Shown here: one piece after another, positions 28,701 to 32,573 of the stretch
Layout: every line of letters starts with the position of its first letter
Position numbering within the stretch: position 1 is the first letter of the stretch
Origin: Bacteroidales bacterium
GTDB taxonomy: Bacteria > Bacteroidota > Bacteroidia > Bacteroidales > JAADGE01
Length of the DNA: 32,573 bases
Assembly (NCBI GenBank): GCA_029934515.1
Contig: JAOZMB010000005.1
Coordinates: forward strand, 1 to 32,573
Direction of reading: 5' to 3'
Made by a program: the position numbers and the translations under genes
Notes under the pieces: generated by a model
Databases searched by the model: none
Seen by the model: the letters and a program-made list of their open reading frames with translations, nothing else
What the model was told of the DNA's origin: nothing

Positions 28701-31700
28701 TTACAGACATTGTAATTCCATTATGTAAATACGAACAACCTTCTGAACTAAATACTTCAACTTTAATAAAATCATTATCCGAAATTTCAGTTGGAGTAAA
28801 TGTATTTATATTACTGGTTTGTAAAATTATATCATTAATACTAAACTCATATGTATCATATCCTGAACTTGCCGTAAAAGTAAGCTGTTCGTTTTCACAA
28901 ATTTCTGTTTCAGTTGGTATTAATACAGTTATAGGATTATCAAAAATATTCATTGTTATAGAAGCAGGACTGGAAGAACAAGCCGTTGAATTAGTTACTT
29001 CTACTTCGACAATATCATTGTCAGCTAAATTAATCGAAGAATAATTATTGTTATCACCATTTTGAACAACTATATTATTAATCATAAATTTGTAATTATC
29101 ATAACCTTCTGTTGCCGTTAAATTAATTAGTTCTCCTTCACAAATATCATTATCTGAAACGAGAAGCACTGCATCTGGTAATTGATTTACAGTAATCGGT
29201 ATTTCCGAAGATACATCATAACAACCATTTGAATTACTAACTGAAACAGAAACAGATTGTCCGTTTGTCAATTCGCTTGTCGTAAATTGATTTAATCCAG
29301 AAGGTCCTTGAACATTTAATCCGGATACAAAAAATTCATAATTCATTCCGCCAGAGGCTGTGAAAGTAACTTGTTCGTTTTCGCAAATAGATGTCTCTGT
29401 ACTTATAAGTGTTGCCGAAGGCTGGTTGTTTACGGATACTATTATACCCGAACCAATTGCCGAACAATCTCCAGCACTTGTTGCCGTTACATTTACAATA
29501 TCATTATTATTCAAATTTGAATTTACATAAGTGTTTACCACAGAGTTTTGTACTGGTAAATCATTTACCGTAAAAATATAATTTGCATATCCGGGTGTTG
29601 CTGTAAATATTATCTGTTCTCCTTCGCAAATAACATCAGGATTGTTTGTTAATAAAACAACTGGCGAATCGCTGACCGTCATTATTACTGGTGATGTCAC
29701 CGTTGAGCAATAATTAGAATTTGCAACCTCACAAATAACAATATCACTATTTTCCAAACCAGAAGATACATATTCATTTACTGCACCGTTTTGAACAACT
29801 TGACCATTTAAGAAAAATTTATAATTTTCATATCCGCTTGTGGCTGTAAATGTAACCTGTTCACTTGTGCAAATAACACTCGAAGAGGCATTCAATACTG
29901 CATCTGGCGAATCGTTAATTGATGCCAAAATACCCGGATAATTATAAGAACAATTCTCTGTATTAAGTATTTCGACACTAATTAAATCATCGTCTGAAAT
30001 TATATTACTTGAATATGTATTTACTGAACCAGTCTGCACAAGCTCTGTATTTTTACTAAATTTGTAAATACTAAATCCCGGACTTGCCGTAAAAGTTACT
30101 TCATTGCCAGAACAAATAGACGCTGGTGTTTGTGATAAAGTTATAGCTGACGCATCAGGTAAAGAGTTTACAATTATTGAAATATTTGCTGTCTCTGCTT
30201 TACAAGCTGATAGATTTGTCGCTTCAACATTGACCTCATCACCGTTGTTGAGGTTTGTTGTTGTATAAATATTATTTTCATTATTTTGAACTTCAAACCC
30301 GTTGACCATAAATTTATAATTTTCATAACCACTGGTCGCCGTGAACTCAACTGGATAAGTTTCGCAAATTTCTGTATCGCTTGCCATTAAATCAACAACA
30401 GGTATATCGTTTACCGTCATTGTAATACCAGAATATATATCCGAACAATTATACTCATCGCTAACCTCAACAGAAACAGTCTGTCCGTCAAGAATAGAAT
30501 TACTAATATAAGAAGTATTTCCAGAAGGACCTTGAACACTTACTCCTGAAACGAAGAACTCATATAGCGATGCTCCCGAAGCTGTAAAAGTAACATCTTC
30601 GCCAGCACAAATATTATTATTATTTACATCAAGTTCGGCAGTAGGCTTATCGTGAACAGTTACAATAATCGCTGGACTCTCTGCAAGACAACCTTCTCCA
30701 TTCAATGCTTCCACACTGACAACATTAGAATTTGTCAAACCAGTATTTGTATATATATTTGCGCCAGAGTTTTGCACTTCGTCGCCATCAATCATAAATT
30801 TATAGTTTGTATATCCACCTGTTGCCGTAAAAATAATATTTTCATTTTCACAAATTTCATTATCAGAAGCTATCAAATTAACCTCAGGTATTTCGTTAAC
30901 AGTTATTAATACTGGCAATGTTGTTACTTGACAGTCATCAGAATTTGTTACTTTTACGATTATGTTATCCAAATTACCAAATTCGGAACTACTGTATGTA
31001 TTTGCACTTCCGTTTTGCACTGTAATATTATTTAATATAAATTCATAATTTGTAAATCCTGTGCTTGCTGTTAATGTAATATTTTCGCCGATACAAATTG
31101 TTGATTCAGAAGCCTCTAATGTTGCTGTTGGTAATGTATTTACATTTATTTCAACTCCGGGATGTGAATACGAACAGTTATCAGTATTATAAACATCAAC
31201 AGTAATAAGACTGCCATCGTCAAGCGAAGAAGAAGTAAATTCGTTTAATGTACCCGACTGTATAAGAATGTTATTAACTTTAAAATCATAATTTGAATAA
31301 CCAGAACTTGCCGTGAAAGTAATAGGTTCGTTTTCACAAATTTCGGTTGCACTTGGCGTTAAAACTGTTATAGGATTATCATGAACTGTCATTGTTATCA
31401 ATGAAGGTTCGGCAGCACAATTTGCTGTATTTGTTACTTCAACTCCAACTATATCATTATTGCTGAGTGTGTTAAAAGAACAACTATTTGAAGCTGTATT
31501 TTGAACTTCAATACCATTAATTGTAAATTTATAATTGTCATAATTACCTGTTGCAGTGAAAGTAACATTTTCGCCTTCACAAATTTCATCATCAGAACTT
31601 ATCAAAACAACCGATGGGTTTTCTTCAACCATTATAATAACATCTGCAAGGTCGGAACAGCCACTTTCATTGGTTACTTCTACGGTAACTGTTTGACCGT

Positions 31701-32573
31701 TGTTTAAAGAATTTGTAGTAAATTCTGTTAAATTTAAAGGACCTTGAACACTCATTCCTGCAACAAAAAATTCATAATTCGTTCCTCCAGATGCTGTAAA
31801 AGTAACATCTTCTCCTTCGCAAACAGGATTAGTATTTTCTGTAATAATAGCAATAGGATTAATATTTATATTCATTATTATATCTGGACTTCCAGCAGTA
31901 CAAGAATTACCTGATAAAGCAATTACACTAACAATATCTGTATTATTAAGTACAGAACTCGTATAAATATTTGAATTTGAATTCTGAATAGAACTGTTGT
32001 TTACAAAGAAATTATAATTTGAATAACCATCTGTTGCTGTAAATATAACATCTTCACCATTGCAAATATCATTGTCAGAGACAACAATATCAACAGCTGG
32101 ATTGTCATTTACATTCATTATTATAGGCAATGATATTTCCGAACATAATGAAGAATTGGTAACTTGAAGTGTTACAATATCATTATTTACTATGTTTGTT
32201 GTGCTGTAAATATTACTCGTTCCATTTTGAACAACAACATTGTTTATCATAAATTTGTATATTGCGTTTTCAACTATATTAGCAGTAAATACGGCATTAT
32301 CACCTGTGCATATTACGGTTGCAGGAATATTTAAACCAGCTGTTGGTACAGTATTAACAATCATTGCTATCGCAGCGGGTTCTACAAAACAACCATTTGC
32401 ATTAAATACTTTAACAGTTACTTGATCATTATTCATAATTTCAGAAGTTGTGAAATTACTTAATGCACCAGACTGTACAGCCGTACCTCCGACACTAAAT
32501 TCATATAAAGTAAATCCAGAACTTGCCGTAAAAGTAACATCTTCGCCTTCGCAAATTTCTGAATCATTAACGC
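22789..32573 (-). CDS. Giant secreted repeat protein (at least 3,260 aa visible, 5' end outside window), T9SS substrate with about 36 Ig/PKD-like repeats
   Basis: ORF remains open to the window edge beyond the listed 32436 start (…[29 protein letters not shown]…). Units have consensus IC.GE.V.FTA..GY.NY.F..NG..VQ...N.Y....L.NGDIV.V.VTN...CS…I.MTVN.IP. Confidence 0.93.
   Translation of the reverse strand, partial: [3260 protein letters not shown]
22792..23046 (-). other. Type B T9SS C-terminal sorting domain (CHU_C / gliding-motility-associated C-terminal domain)
   Basis: [40 protein letters not shown]…W.G….[13 protein letters not shown]…GNFTLQK. Confidence 0.93.
23835..32573 (-). repeat. 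Protein/DNA tandem repeat array with five-unit higher-order period (~1215 nt)
   Basis: The S-type unit ([14 protein letters not shown]) recurs every fifth unit; its GGNCC(C/T)TGAA landmark (plus-strand reading) falls at 24446, 25661, 26876, 28091, 29303, 30527 and 31739. Confidence 0.92.

Noticed and set aside
22909-32425. Plus-strand ORFs and one off-frame minus ORF inside the giant gene (22909, 26898, 27289, 30652, 31501, 32240)
   Set aside because: Shadow ORFs produced by the repetitive coding sequence of the giant protein; similar ones recur in the same phase of the repeats.
23835-32573. CRISPR-like regularity of the repeats
   Set aside because: Units are ~240-nt coding repeats with diverged sequence in a single ORF; no short identical repeats with unique spacers and no cas genes.
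1-32573. tRNA, rRNA or large integrated prophage
   Set aside because: No recognisable cloverleaf, rRNA core sequence or phage structural/integrase genes were seen.

Overview
AT-rich window that looks like it comes from a Bacteroidota genome. The basis is a type B T9SS C-terminal sorting domain, an FKBP-type lipoprotein, TAnnTTTG-type promoters and a SiaB/SiaC pair. From left to right: (1) a decayed minus-strand gene for a large secreted protein, with an in-frame TGA and at least two frameshifts; (2) a 135-bp MITE-like element with 19-bp imperfect TIRs and a perfect 9-bp target duplication; (3) an AAA ATPase/PD-(D/E)XK gene and a complete Type III restriction-modification pair (Res, Mod); (4) a small cassette (Imm26-like protein, antitoxin, PIN toxin) bounded by 40-bp direct repeats, each containing the start of a similar 23-24 codon mini-ORF; (5) housekeeping and metabolic genes: FKBP PPIase, pullulanase-like GH13 with altered catalytic motifs, orphan CcsA, NusB, AccC, GH3-family protein, BamA/TamA-like protein, SiaC, SiaB and a THUMP-domain methyltransferase; (6) the 3' ~9.8 kb of a giant T9SS substrate that runs off the right edge. 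About 36 Ig/PKD-like units of roughly 80 aa are visible in it, arranged as a strict five-unit higher-order repeat (period 1212-1224 nt). The most noteworthy observations are that higher-order repeat, the MITE with its target duplication, the repeat-bounded mini-ORF/TA/Imm26 cassette, and the D-to-N change in the pullulanase-like enzyme. No database search was possible, so family names are from recognition of motifs.
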